Positions 43,933 through 53,397 of a stretch of DNA of 64,000 bases are shown here, piece after piece. How positions within the stretch are numbered: the first letter of the stretch is position 1; each line of letters opens with the position of its first letter. Under the pieces are notes generated by a model. It made no database searches. It had not been told where the DNA came from and was given only the letters and a program-made list of their open reading frames with translations. The DNA lies in the NCBI GenBank assembly GCA_041656295.1, contig JBBADV010000001.1, positions 62,001 through 126,000 on the forward strand. The letters run 5' to 3'. Made by a program: the position numbers and the translations under genes. This stretch comes from Kiritimatiellales bacterium. GTDB taxonomy: Bacteria > Verrucomicrobiota > Kiritimatiellia > Kiritimatiellales > Tichowtungiaceae.

Positions 43933-45390
43933 TTATCCATTCGGGCGGGCGTTTTTGGGCAGAATAAACGCCGGAATCTGGCGCGGAACAGTATTTTTAA
44001 AATACTCTTTCACATAAAACAGCTTTTCCTGATCCGCGAGATTATAAAACTCTGCCGGATCAACGGAGATGTCATACAATTCCTCCGTTCCGTTAAAATA
44101 ATGGATGTAACGGTACTGTTCCGAAACCGCAGCCCAGCTGCCCGGCTCCGGCCCGGCGATCACCGCCGGAGTCTGTTTATATAAATCCGGATTTTTCAGC
44201 CACGGGACAAGGCTTTCACCGTCGATTCCCGCAACCGGCGCGGCACCGGTTAACTGAACCAGCGTCGGATAAACATCCAGCAGGCTGACGGCTTTTGTGC
44301 AGGTTTTTCCGGCGACGGTTTCCGGCGCTTTGATGAAAAACGGAATCCGCGTGGCTTCTTTCCACAATGTGAATTTTTCGAAGCGTTCTTTTTCGGCGAG
44401 GTGATAACCGTTGTCGCCCCACAGCACAATGATTGTATTATCGGCAAACTGACTTTCACGCAATCCGTCTAACAGCCGCCCCAGCATTGTGTCGAAAAAT
44501 GTAACGCCGGCAAGATAGCCGCGCAGCGCATTTTTCAAATTGCCGGTTTTTAGCGCCCAGTGATATTCATCAAAACCCCATTTTCCGATAATCTGATCGG
44601 TGATCACCGCCGGCGCCGGAACTGCGTCGTCCGGGTATAACACCGGCAATGAAATTTTTTCATCGGGATACAGTTCATAATATTTTTCCGGCACCTGAAA
44701 CGGAACGTGCGGGCGGAAAAATCCGACAGCTAAAAAAAATGGTGCGGCTTTTTCCTGCCGCAATTCGTTCAGCGCCCAGTCGACCACTTTATAATCGGAC
44801 ATTTCTTCGTCGGAAATTTTCAACGGCGTCCAGTCAAAATGTCCGGCAGGACGTCCCTCACTTTTATTTTTTGCAAAATAATCGAACGGCGGCACCGGCT
44901 GATGAGGAATCTGCTGCGTTTTACTTGGAAAAAATTCGTCCCAGTCTGCCGGATCGAGTTCGTCTTCTGCGTCATACTGCACACCGTGAAAAATTTTTCC
45001 GCCGCCTTTTACGCTGTAACCCTGCGATTTAAAAAATTCCGGGATGGTCACCGCATCTTCCAATACCGGCGAAAACCGCCAGGACGGGCGCGTGATATTT
45101 TTGCCCGGATTCTGCGTGATGCCGCTTTTCAGCGGACTGACGCCGGTCATGATGGCGACGCGCGAAGGATGACAGCTCGGCGAAGCGCAATGTGCATTCG
45201 AAAAATAAACGCCCTCGCTCATCAGCCGTTTAAAGTTCGGCGCAATCACCTCCATGTCCGTGCCCGGCTCGTGAATCCAGGTGCAAAGATCATCCACCGC
45301 GATGAAAAGAACATTCGGTTTCTGCGCGGTGCTTTCCGCATACAATGATGCCGCAAAACCGGTCGCCGCAATCAACATTCCTGTTTTCAT
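43933..45390 (-). CDS. Sulfatase, iduronate-2-sulfatase/choline-sulfatase-like, Cys-type
   Basis: This 485-residue sulfatase has a signal peptide (GMLIAATGFAASLYA) and Cys-type motif CHPSR at residues 73-77. FIAVDDLCTWI carries the calcium-binding Asp pair, and GKIFHG, VGFFRPHVPFQVPEKY and LWGDNGYHLAEKERFEKFTL match the iduronate-2-sulfatase group. A uronic-acid sulfate is a possible substrate, but sulfatase subfamilies cannot be fixed by eye. It lies 32 bases upstream of the serine-type sulfatase and 15 bases downstream of another sulfatase. Confidence 0.93.
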   Translation of the reverse strand: MKTGMLIAATGFAASLYAESTAQKPNVLFIAVDDLCTWIHEPGTDMEVIAPNFKRLMSEGVYFSNAHCASPSCHPSRVAIMTGVSPLKSGITQNPGKNITRPSWRFSPVLEDAVTIPEFFKSQGYSVKGGGKIFHGVQYDAEDELDPADWDEFFPSKTQQIPHQPVPPFDYFAKNKSEGRPAGHFDWTPLKISDEEMSDYKVVDWALNELRQEKAAPFFLAVGFFRPHVPFQVPEKYYELYPDEKISLPVLYPDDAVPAPAVITDQIIGKWGFDEYHWALKTGNLKNALRGYLAGVTFFDTMLGRLLDGLRESQFADNTIIVLWGDNGYHLAEKERFEKFTLWKEATRIPFFIKAPETVAGKTCTKAVSLLDVYPTLVQLTGAAPVAGIDGESLVPWLKNPDLYKQTPAVIAGPEPGSWAAVSEQYRYIHYFNGTEELYDISVDPAEFYNLADQEKLFYVKEYFKNTVPRQIPAFILPKNARPNG

Positions 45391-45405
45391 AAGTCACCTC
45401 AAAAA

Positions 45406-47088
45406 TCAGTGCATCGGTTCAATATGAATATTCCGGTGCCCGATGTCGGGATTGGTTCTGAATATTCTGGAAATAAATGTGCCTTCAACAAAGGTCTGCA
45501 TTTCATATTCGCCGGGCGCAATCATCACATTGTCAAAAACCAGCGCACCGGAATTCGGCAGAATTTTCTTTTTGTGAACCTGATCGCCGAACTGAATGCA
45601 AAAGACCGATGTGTCATCAAACAGTTCATTCTGCATCAGATTTACGGTGACCTTATACGGCCCCGGCGATGCCACCGTCATCGGCCAGCCGTGTTTTGGG
45701 CTTTTATCGCTGTAGCGCAAATTGACCAGCCGCTGCCGTCCGTCGCCAACGATAATCGGATGAATCACAAACTCGCCGTCCTGCACCGTGTTTTTTGTGA
45801 CATCCGCAAACCAGTGTTCATACTGCTGCCGCAGTTCAGCTTTTTTCTGCGGCAGGCTTTCCGCCAGATCATTTAATTCAAACGGATCGGCGGCAATGTT
45901 GAACAGCTCCGTTCCGTTCACCAGTTTATAATCGCCGGAACGGACGTAACAGTTTTCCCACATCGCCGGAACTGCCGGACGGTAAAACTGACCGCAGAAC
46001 GAGCGGGAAACCGGCTCTGTTTTTTCACCGGAAATGTACGGCCACAAACTGATTCCGTCCGCCGGATGCTCCGCATTAAACGGAATGCCGCACATATCAA
46101 GAACCGTCGGCATAAAATCAAGAATTGTTCCGACCTGCTGAATATCTTTTCCGGCAGGCAGAACGCCCGGCCAGCGGATAAAACACGGAACTTTTATTCC
46201 GCCCTCATACGTTGTTCCTTTGCGCCCGCGCAGTCCAACATTATACCGGCGCTGCTGCGGATCAAACTCCGGTCCGTTATCCGAGGTGAAAATAACAATC
46301 GTGTTTTCAGTCAGTCCGGTTGAATCAAGCGTCTCCAGCAGCCGCCCGACGTTTTCATCCAGCTTTTCCACCATCGCCAGAATTTCGGCATTAAACCGGC
46401 TGATTTCACGATACGGCGCAAACCGTTCAACGTATTCCTCCGGCACCTGATAATCCACCCACGTGTGCGGCAGCGTGCTGGCAACAACCATGAAAAACGG
46501 CTGACCGGAAATTTTGTTCTTCTGCAGAAAATCGATAGCGTAATTAAACACGACGTCTTCTTCGTAACCGGCTTCTCCAACCAGTTCGCCGTTATAAATC
46601 ATCACCGGATTGTGCCGGTTTTTTTCAGCGCGGTGAAACATATCCCACAGCAGCACTTCATCAAAACCCTGATCTTCCGGACGGAACGGACAGTTATACC
46701 CCAGATGCCATTTGCCGAAGAGCGCCGTTTTATAACCGTTTTCTTTCAACACTTCGGCAACCGTCAGCTCATCGTCGCGCATATTGAGCCCGCCCTGCCA
46801 TGTGTCCCAGACCGACGTGCGGTAATTATAACGCGATGTCATTAACGACGCACGTGTCGGTGCACAAACCGGCGCAGTATAAAACGCCGGAATCCGGATG
46901 CTTTCATCGTGGAGACGGTTCAGATGCGGCGTTTTCAGATACGGATTGCCGTAACACTCAAAATCACCGTAGCCCTGATCGTCCGAAAGAATAAAAACCA
47001 CATTCGGTTTTTGCGTTCCGGCAAAAGAAGAAACCATCGCGCCGGATGCGGCGAGTGACAGCCATCGTCTTGTTTCAACCGTTTTCAT
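45406..47088 (-). CDS. Arylsulfatase A-like sulfatase, Cys-type
   Basis: This 560-residue protein has an RR-containing signal (TRRWLSLAASGAMVSSFAG), the calcium site ILSDDQGYGD, and CAPTR at residues 75-79. IFTSDNGPEFDPQQRR and GLRGRKGTTYEGGIKVPCFI are typical of the arylsulfatase A/N-acetylgalactosamine sulfatase group. A C-terminal sandwich of about 110 residues follows the catalytic domain. It is the first of the three consecutive sulfatase genes, behind a terminator. The substrate is unknown. Confidence 0.94.
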   Translation of the reverse strand: MKTVETRRWLSLAASGAMVSSFAGTQKPNVVFILSDDQGYGDFECYGNPYLKTPHLNRLHDESIRIPAFYTAPVCAPTRASLMTSRYNYRTSVWDTWQGGLNMRDDELTVAEVLKENGYKTALFGKWHLGYNCPFRPEDQGFDEVLLWDMFHRAEKNRHNPVMIYNGELVGEAGYEEDVVFNYAIDFLQKNKISGQPFFMVVASTLPHTWVDYQVPEEYVERFAPYREISRFNAEILAMVEKLDENVGRLLETLDSTGLTENTIVIFTSDNGPEFDPQQRRYNVGLRGRKGTTYEGGIKVPCFIRWPGVLPAGKDIQQVGTILDFMPTVLDMCGIPFNAEHPADGISLWPYISGEKTEPVSRSFCGQFYRPAVPAMWENCYVRSGDYKLVNGTELFNIAADPFELNDLAESLPQKKAELRQQYEHWFADVTKNTVQDGEFVIHPIIVGDGRQRLVNLRYSDKSPKHGWPMTVASPGPYKVTVNLMQNELFDDTSVFCIQFGDQVHKKKILPNSGALVFDNVMIAPGEYEMQTFVEGTFISRIFRTNPDIGHRNIHIEPMH

Positions 47089-47100
47089 CTCAATAAAAAA

Positions 47101-47128
47101 CCGGGAGTGAAATATGTTTCACTCCCGG
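47101..47128 (-). terminator. Terminator after the family B gene
   Basis: CCGGGAGTGAAA and TTTCACTCCCGG pair perfectly with a TATG loop, and the minus strand then reads TTTTTTATTG. It separates the family B gene from the sulfatase operon that follows. Confidence 0.9.
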
Positions 47129-47146
47129 CATATTATTCCGGGTCTG

Positions 47147-47938
47147 TTATTTTCTCAATCTATGCCGCGCAATAAAAAAGCCGGCACTGCTGATTAAGAA
47201 CAGTGATAACGATGATGCTTCCGGCACGATTTCTATTGTAATACTGTCGATACCGACCATGGCATCGTCACCGGACTGGTCGTTATCAACCAGTCGGAAT
47301 GTCAGGAGCTGGCCGGTTCTGACATTAATCGTTTCTGTTCCGGAAATAATAAACTGATTCAAATTTCCGTCCAATCTAACGTCAGGCTCGGTTCCGTCTC
47401 CAACGACTGGCGTAACAGCCGATCCCAACGTAGTCCAGCCACTTGAGGATATATTATTGGTGGGTCCGGCTCCATAATTAGTAACTTTATATTGAAGTGT
47501 AAATTCCTGTGCGGAAGTATTGCGCAGACTCCACTGTTCCAACACAAAGGTGTACGCGATTGTCAGATTCGTAGTACCGCTGACCTGATTCCGGAACTGA
47601 ATCCCAGTATAACCAGTTCCTGTTCCGCTTTTTGTATACCAGCCCAGTGCCCGATCTGAACTGCCATCCAAGCCCATATTATAAGCACCGGCTGAACCGT
47701 GTGCACCTTGTGATCTTAGCGCGGTTGTCGGGATCGTTGTGGGATATAGATTGGTTGCCGTACATCTCAGGTATACCCCCTGAATCGTTTCGCCATCCAC
47801 CCAGACCGCATCTTCTGTTCCCAGCGAACTGAAGTCCTGCGTGTATTTGAATGACGTAGAATCAATGTTGATGGCATCACCAAATGTAAAAGTGCCTATA
47901 CAGGCAATACCAACAATTACTGAACATATTTTCTTCAT
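47147..47938 (-). CDS. Secreted family B protein with PEP-CTERM-like anchor
   Basis: This 263-residue protein has a signal peptide (CSVIVGIACIGTFTFG) and the family B body: DFSSLGTEDAVWVDGE, GSSDRALGWYT, GYTGIQFRNQ, FVLEQWSLRN, LTFRLVDND and AMVGIDSITIEI. It ends in VPEASSLSLFLISSAGFF plus a basic ARHRLRK tail, a PEP-CTERM-like anchor with PEAS for PEPG. It is free-standing, with a terminator behind it and an ATGCAAA...TTTGCAT palindrome in its promoter. Related beta-sandwich proteins are common in PVC bacteria; I assume binding rather than catalysis. Confidence 0.8.
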   Translation of the reverse strand: MKKICSVIVGIACIGTFTFGDAINIDSTSFKYTQDFSSLGTEDAVWVDGETIQGVYLRCTATNLYPTTIPTTALRSQGAHGSAGAYNMGLDGSSDRALGWYTKSGTGTGYTGIQFRNQVSGTTNLTIAYTFVLEQWSLRNTSAQEFTLQYKVTNYGAGPTNNISSSGWTTLGSAVTPVVGDGTEPDVRLDGNLNQFIISGTETINVRTGQLLTFRLVDNDQSGDDAMVGIDSITIEIVPEASSLSLFLISSAGFFIARHRLRK

Positions 47939-48038
47939 CTCTGTTCCTCCCTGTTTATTTCCCGGCTACAGCTTCCGGATCCGTTCCGGAAATTCAACTG
48001 TATCCAGTATTCAGTTATATATAAATTATGATTGTTTT

Positions 48039-48057
48039 ATGCAAACTTTTTTTGCAT
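48039..48057. promoter_or_regulatory. Palindrome in the promoter of the 47938 gene
   Basis: ATGCAAA-CTTTT-TTTGCAT lies about 100 bases upstream of the start at 47938. It could be an operator; the GCAAA half-site recurs upstream of other secreted-protein genes (for example near 39335 and 39388). Confidence 0.4.
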
Positions 48058-48116
48058 TTAATTTGCCAGCCGGATCTGCCTTCCCGTAGAACAATTATGT
48101 CGAATTTCACACCCAT

Positions 48117-49568
48117 CTACAATTTTTGTTTTTTAATTGGGCCAGGGTTTAAGATATACGCTGCATTTTTCGATTCTCCGGGTATCTCTCCACGCAATTG
48201 CGCGTTAATTTTCCCAATACTTGATGTCGGATTTTCCGGCACGGTATCACCTGTGGCTTCCCGCCAGGCATCCATCACACCCCGAAGCTCATTCAAGATG
48301 GATGCGCATTCGGGAGATTCAATAAGATTGACAAACTGACAGGGATCACTGTCCACACAGTACAGTTCTTCAAGCGGCCGCGGTTTTAAAAATACGTTCC
48401 GCTGTTCCGGCGTAAGCTCACCACGGAGTTCTGCATTCCACAGCTCTTTCCCGGCCGGAAAATGCGTAGCGCAAAGGCTCTGTTCTTCAACGCGATAATT
48501 GCGGATATACACCCAGTTTTGGTATCGCACCATGCGTTCATTGGCGGGATTGATATGCCAATTGTGTTCGGCGAAAATATAATCACGCACCGAAACAGAC
48601 GGATCTTTCAAAACCGGCACAAAACTGACTCCCTGAAATTCTTTGGGAGAAAGAACATTCGTTAATTCTAAAATGGTTGGGCCGATATCAATGGTACTGA
48701 CCAAGGAAGAGGAAACTGTTCCTGCCTGAATGCCAGGTCCTGCCATAATCAACGGCACCTTGACGCCTGTATCGTAAAGACAGGTTTTACAACGCGGAAA
48801 CGGTTTACCATTGTCACTGCAATAAATAACATAGGTGTTATCAGCTATCTTTTGCCGTTCCAATTCATCCAGCAGCTCCCCTAAATAATAGTCTGTCCGG
48901 GCAATTTCATGGTAATGGCCGGCAAAATCTTTCCGGGTTTCCTGACCATCGAACAGATAGGAAGGAATCTCTATGTCTTCCGGTTGAAAAAGCGGGGCTT
49001 TGTCGTTGAACTGCCAGTTACGATGCGCATCATGGGAAGCGAACCAGAAGAAGAATGGTTTATTTTTCGGCCGGTTTCGAAGAACATCAATCCATTCTTC
49101 CTCTCCGCCGGGACCTGCGCCTTCCATAATTTCGTCAAACGCATCTCCCAGGATTTCAAGCGCTGCTTTTCCTTTGGGTGACATATGGTTTTTCCCGTTC
49201 AGCACAGAGTAATATCCGTTTTGTCGAAGCATTGCCGGAAACTTCTGTTGGTCGCCGGGCAAATTCATATGCAGTTCCGGCGCACCGGTATTGTGCGGAT
49301 AACGACTGGTAAGAATACTGCAACGGCTTGGGCTGCAACTGCTGGTTGTCACATACGCATTCTGAAAAAGCATTCCCGATGCTGCCAGCCGTTCCAGATT
49401 CGGCATTTGAACCGGCCCGCCATAACAACTGAGATGCTCAGGAGAAATGTCATCTGTAATAAAAAAGATAAAATTCGGCGCAACCGCCGTCGCAGACAAA
49501 TCAATCAGCGGTGCAAACATTGCTGAAGCAGCACATATATTGCGACGGGTATTCATTTGTGAAATCAT
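48117..49568 (-). CDS. Sulfatase, heparan-sulfamidase-like, Cys-type
   Basis: This 483-residue sulfatase starts at ATG 49568 with AAGGAAAAC upstream. The N-terminus has a signal (RRNICAASAMFAPLIDLSA), followed by FFITDDISPEHLSCYGG with the calcium Asp pair and CSPSR at residues 78-82. YCSDNGKPFPRCKTCLYDTG is the pattern of the sulfamidase (SGSH) group, which removes N-linked sulfate, although many O-sulfatases share it. The stop lies 178 bases before the family B gene. The next gene upstream is another sulfatase of the same group. Confidence 0.92.
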   Translation of the reverse strand: MISQMNTRRNICAASAMFAPLIDLSATAVAPNFIFFITDDISPEHLSCYGGPVQMPNLERLAASGMLFQNAYVTTSSCSPSRCSILTSRYPHNTGAPELHMNLPGDQQKFPAMLRQNGYYSVLNGKNHMSPKGKAALEILGDAFDEIMEGAGPGGEEEWIDVLRNRPKNKPFFFWFASHDAHRNWQFNDKAPLFQPEDIEIPSYLFDGQETRKDFAGHYHEIARTDYYLGELLDELERQKIADNTYVIYCSDNGKPFPRCKTCLYDTGVKVPLIMAGPGIQAGTVSSSLVSTIDIGPTILELTNVLSPKEFQGVSFVPVLKDPSVSVRDYIFAEHNWHINPANERMVRYQNWVYIRNYRVEEQSLCATHFPAGKELWNAELRGELTPEQRNVFLKPRPLEELYCVDSDPCQFVNLIESPECASILNELRGVMDAWREATGDTVPENPTSSIGKINAQLRGEIPGESKNAAYILNPGPIKKQKL

Positions 49569-49590
49569 ATAGTTTTCCTTGCTTTCAAAA

Positions 49591-50226
49591 TTACGGTTCA
49601 ACAAACAGCGAAATGCTGTCCAGTCCGACCATTGCATTGCCCTTAGAGATATATTTGTCGATAATCCGAAATGTAATAAACTGATTGTTTTTGAGTTGAA
49701 CGCTGACCGTTCCCTCGATTGAAAACTGATGGCTGTTACCGTCAATATAACGTTCCGGCCTGGAAGAATCCGCCGGCACCGTTGCGCTGCCAAGATCCTT
49801 CCATGATGATGAGTTCAGATTGTTTGCTGTTCCGTTTACGCTGTGAATTTTATACTGCAGGGCAAACATTTCCTGATTGCTGTTACGGGCGCCCCACTGT
49901 TCTAAAACAAATTTATATTTCAAAATCAGGTCATCTGTACCGGTCTGGTTCCTGAAACGCACACCGATATAGGATTGTCCGATTTCGCCAGTAGTCAGCC
50001 AGCCCAGCGCGCGGTCGCTGGAGCCTTCCGCGCCCATGTGATATGCACCGCCGGCCGAGTGCTGACCATAAGACGAATTTATTCTCGCCGGAATACCGGT
50101 TATAGAAGAAATCATGTATACGCCGGGAATGGTAATGCCGTCATTCCAGTCCGAAGCAACAACACCCAGCGAGCTGAAATCCTCCATATATGAAAATTCT
50201 TTGCCGGTCATATTGATATAACTTCC
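49591..50226 (-). repeat. Duplicated 636-bp module, copy 1 (inside sulfatase)
   Basis: The stretch encodes the C-terminal module of the sulfatase and is similar to 55064-55699 at the nucleotide level along its whole length, with no gaps by eye. Shared runs include CCGACCATTGCATT and AGAGATATATTTGTCGATAA. Confidence 0.85.
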
Positions 50227-51756
50227 AGACACCATTACAACCTCTTTTTCCGGTTTTTTCTGCGCGCGCTTTTGGCGTCTTTTAGCTATTTTTTCTGTCG
50301 TTAACTTTTCTTCTTCGCACATAAATGCTTCACGGACAGGTGAATTCGTCCATTGTGCAAGCACGTCTGCCACCGGATCATCCGTTTCGGTCATTTTTTT
50401 GATAAACATTGCCCTGAGTTTTGAAAGACGCTGGCGGGCTTCTGGATCATCAATCCGGTTTTTCAGACAATCCGGATCACTGGAAACGAAATATAGTTCT
50501 TCCAGTGCCCTGAACCGGTACACATCCAGACGTCCGGCAATCTGTGCATCTGTTTCTGCAAGTTCTTCCATCCGGCGATAGGTGGGAGTTAAGGTTGTGG
50601 CGGAAAACATGATCCGTTGTCCGTCAGACCATGGATTAAATATGTAAAGATCATCCATTGTTTGAATCGCGCGCATTGGATTCCGGTTTGCGGCTGCATT
50701 CTCACTGTATTCTTTAATGATAAAATCGCGCCCGCCTTCCCGCCCGCCGTGCAGCAATGAAGCAAAGGAGCGTCCATCCATCCCGCCCGGATTACTGATT
50801 TGCAAAAGATCAAGAAGCGTGGGCAGCAGATCCACAGTCGATACCATATGCATATCGTCAGCGATGTCTTCCGGAAGATGACCGGGCCAGACAAAAAAGA
50901 GCGGTGTACGTGTGCTGTCGTGATAAACCTGTGTTTTGGAAAAAGGCAGCGCCATGCCGTGATCCGAAAGGAAAACGATCAGCGTGTTTGATTCCGCACC
51001 TGAGCCTCGAAGTGCGGCCAGAATTTCCCCAACGCAGTCATCCGCGCGCCGCACACTGGAATAATAATGCGCCAGTTCTTTGCGAACAACCGGATCGTCA
51101 AACAGAAATCCGGGAACCGGAACCTCTTCCGGAGTAAATACACGGGAAGGAACATTCGGATCCGGAATCGTCTCGCCGTTGGAAGCCTGCGCATAAAACG
51201 GCTTGTGCGGATCCGAAAGATTCATCATCAAACAAAACGGTTTCCCTGCTTCCCTGGAGAGCCGGATCCCTTCCCGCGCTGAGATTCCGTATGATTCTGC
51301 GTTTTTCCGGTCGGCCTTGCGGCCGTCCGGAAGAACATCCAGCTCGGCATCCCATCCGTAAGGCGTATAGGGAGTAGAGTGAGATATTTTTCCGCGAATC
51401 GCGGTAAAGTATCCCGCAGATTTCATCAGATCAACCAAGTGGGGATATTTTGCGCTCGGCACCGGATCGAATCCCTCGACCCCGCTGTGATGCGGATAAA
51501 GGCCGGACCACATGACATTACGCGACGGCATGCAGTTGGCGACCACCACATGGGCATAATTGAAGCGCATCCCGTTCGCAGCCAGACGGTCTATGTTTGG
51601 CGTTGTGTCCGCAAGTTTGCATCCGAAAGCACCGACCGATTCAGCGCTCATGTCATCGACTGTGATAATAAGACAGTTTGGCTGACCGGTCTGCTGCACG
51701 GCACCTGCACTTCCCATGACCAAACTCAAACCCGCAATCAGTCCGCGGTTCTTCAT
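49591..51756 (-). CDS. Sulfatase with C-terminal family B module fusion
   Basis: This 721-residue protein joins two parts. Residues 1-480 are a sulfatase with signal (AGLSLVMGSAGA), CMPSR at 75-79, ITVDDMSAES and VFLSDHGMALPFSKTQVYHD, close to the heparan-sulfamidase group. A Lys/Glu-rich linker (KRRQKRAQKKPEKE) leads to residues of about 508-721, a family B body that matches the free protein at 55064 in roughly four of five residues without gaps. The joint still carries MVSGSYINM, equivalent to the signal-peptide end MVSGNYINM of that gene. So the module was copied in with the tail of its export signal. Confidence 0.92.
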   Translation of the reverse strand: MKNRGLIAGLSLVMGSAGAVQQTGQPNCLIITVDDMSAESVGAFGCKLADTTPNIDRLAANGMRFNYAHVVVANCMPSRNVMWSGLYPHHSGVEGFDPVPSAKYPHLVDLMKSAGYFTAIRGKISHSTPYTPYGWDAELDVLPDGRKADRKNAESYGISAREGIRLSREAGKPFCLMMNLSDPHKPFYAQASNGETIPDPNVPSRVFTPEEVPVPGFLFDDPVVRKELAHYYSSVRRADDCVGEILAALRGSGAESNTLIVFLSDHGMALPFSKTQVYHDSTRTPLFFVWPGHLPEDIADDMHMVSTVDLLPTLLDLLQISNPGGMDGRSFASLLHGGREGGRDFIIKEYSENAAANRNPMRAIQTMDDLYIFNPWSDGQRIMFSATTLTPTYRRMEELAETDAQIAGRLDVYRFRALEELYFVSSDPDCLKNRIDDPEARQRLSKLRAMFIKKMTETDDPVADVLAQWTNSPVREAFMCEEEKLTTEKIAKRRQKRAQKKPEKEVVMVSGSYINMTGKEFSYMEDFSSLGVVASDWNDGITIPGVYMISSITGIPARINSSYGQHSAGGAYHMGAEGSSDRALGWLTTGEIGQSYIGVRFRNQTGTDDLILKYKFVLEQWGARNSNQEMFALQYKIHSVNGTANNLNSSSWKDLGSATVPADSSRPERYIDGNSHQFSIEGTVSVQLKNNQFITFRIIDKYISKGNAMVGLDSISLFVEP

Positions 51757-51805
51757 AATGACCTTTCATCAAATGTACTAACTCTAATAGAAAAACTACT
51801 GAACG

Positions 51806-53359
51806 TTATTCCGAAATATCTTCCAATTGCTGTATTCTGACATTGTCAATCCAGCACTGTCCGGAACCGGACTGTTCAAAGAAAATGATGTGATGAGTAT
51901 GCATGTAAGACACTGGCCGACCTTTGAGAGCGGACACTCTTGTATTATCAATCGGCACATCAATGGTTATAAGCGTCCAATCCGTTGTTCCCGTCAGCTC
52001 TTGATCGGCATATGTAATGATGCATTTTGGGACACTCCACTTCCCGGGCTTTTCTCGTCCGAACCAGTTGTCCCCGCTACCTTCATTAATACCCATTCGC
52101 ACAACTCCCGTACAATCACGGGTTTTAATCCGTGCGGAAATCCGATAAACTCCGTCAAGCGGAGTATCCAACTCATATCCGGGTCCCCAGAACCAGCCAT
52201 ACCAGGCAGAAGGTGCTGTGTTTTCTTCTTTTTTTATGCTGATTGAATAATGATCATCATATCCGGATGTCTTATCCCAAAGACAATCAAAATCACTTTT
52301 CAGCCAGCCATATTTTCCGGAACTGATCTTCTCAGAAAACGTATTGTAACGTGAAAAAACAGGCAGTTGATATTCCGGCAGCTCTTTCCAGGGGTATTCT
52401 TCCGCTTTATTCAGAAGTTCTCTGGCTTTTTGCGGGGTCACAGGAGAAAAACGAATGGCACACGACAAATTCAGAATATCATCCGGCGCCGATTCAGGAA
52501 CTCCCTGGTAAAGATAACAATGAACATCAAAGAACATCCAGCACAACGAAAACTTCAAAGGCTTGGGAGATTCAAGAACTTCTGTCATCCACCCGCCTTC
52601 TTTCGGATCCAGTATACCAAAAAATGATCCGACGTCAGCCATTGGCAACTCACCGCGATATGAATTTCCCTGATAATTCCCTAAAGGATAAAAACCGGTC
52701 TTTATCGGATGCGCAGGCACATGCATCTTGGGGGTAAAAATCCAATCTTTCCCATCCGGTGAGCGCACAAAACCCATGTATAAATCTGATTCACCCTGCT
52801 GAGCGGACCGCAACCGTTCCGGCATACTGATGCGCTGCAAATGATAGTTGAACGGCTCAATCGTTCTTTCTCCTTTTGCTCCCATCTTTTTTCCTGCACG
52901 CCATTCAGAAAGACTTCCGTTCAGCGTCGAACGCAAAATATATTCAAACCCTTCTTCATCTGAAAGGTAGCGCGCTTTGATCTCGGATATGATTTTAGCC
53001 GCCGGCTTGGTTTTGTGCGCATTCACGGTCACTGTAAAACCATCGTCAGACAGAACAAAATTTACGGTTTCCATTTTGTAATCCGGATCGTTTCGTGAAC
53101 CCCAGGTCAATCCTATGCGGGCATCATCGGTTATCACGTCCTGAGTCATTGAGATGTTAGGCATACTCTTATCACCGACCCAATGATCATTTTCCGGTGT
53201 AGCTCTGAAACGCAACGTTCGGCCCTGAAAAAGCTCCAGTATCGGCTGCCCCTTCCACAGGACATATTTGGAGTCACCAACCGTTTTAAACTCGGGTGCA
53301 ACCATTTCAGCGCCAAAAGTTGAAACCGCCATCAGCAAAAAGATGCGTATTACTTTCAT
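51806..53359 (-). CDS. Secreted protein of unknown function with C-terminal carbohydrate-binding-like domain
   Basis: I do not recognise this 517-residue protein. It has a signal peptide (KVIRIFLLMAVSTFG), a beta-rich body and a C-terminal part of about 150 residues (from about 360: YGWLKSDFDCLWDKTSG to QCWIDNVRIQQL) that looks like a CBM4/9-type jelly roll. The ATG at 53359 is chosen because AGGCGG lies about seven bases upstream. It sits between the sulfatase fusion and a run of family B genes. It might be a new lyase, an isomerase, or a binding protein; nothing in the sequence decides. Confidence 0.6.
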   Translation of the reverse strand: MKVIRIFLLMAVSTFGAEMVAPEFKTVGDSKYVLWKGQPILELFQGRTLRFRATPENDHWVGDKSMPNISMTQDVITDDARIGLTWGSRNDPDYKMETVNFVLSDDGFTVTVNAHKTKPAAKIISEIKARYLSDEEGFEYILRSTLNGSLSEWRAGKKMGAKGERTIEPFNYHLQRISMPERLRSAQQGESDLYMGFVRSPDGKDWIFTPKMHVPAHPIKTGFYPLGNYQGNSYRGELPMADVGSFFGILDPKEGGWMTEVLESPKPLKFSLCWMFFDVHCYLYQGVPESAPDDILNLSCAIRFSPVTPQKARELLNKAEEYPWKELPEYQLPVFSRYNTFSEKISSGKYGWLKSDFDCLWDKTSGYDDHYSISIKKEENTAPSAWYGWFWGPGYELDTPLDGVYRISARIKTRDCTGVVRMGINEGSGDNWFGREKPGKWSVPKCIITYADQELTGTTDWTLITIDVPIDNTRVSALKGRPVSYMHTHHIIFFEQSGSGQCWIDNVRIQQLEDISE

Positions 53360-53397
53360 ATTATACCGCCTATTCATATTGTACGTTTTTCCCGAAT

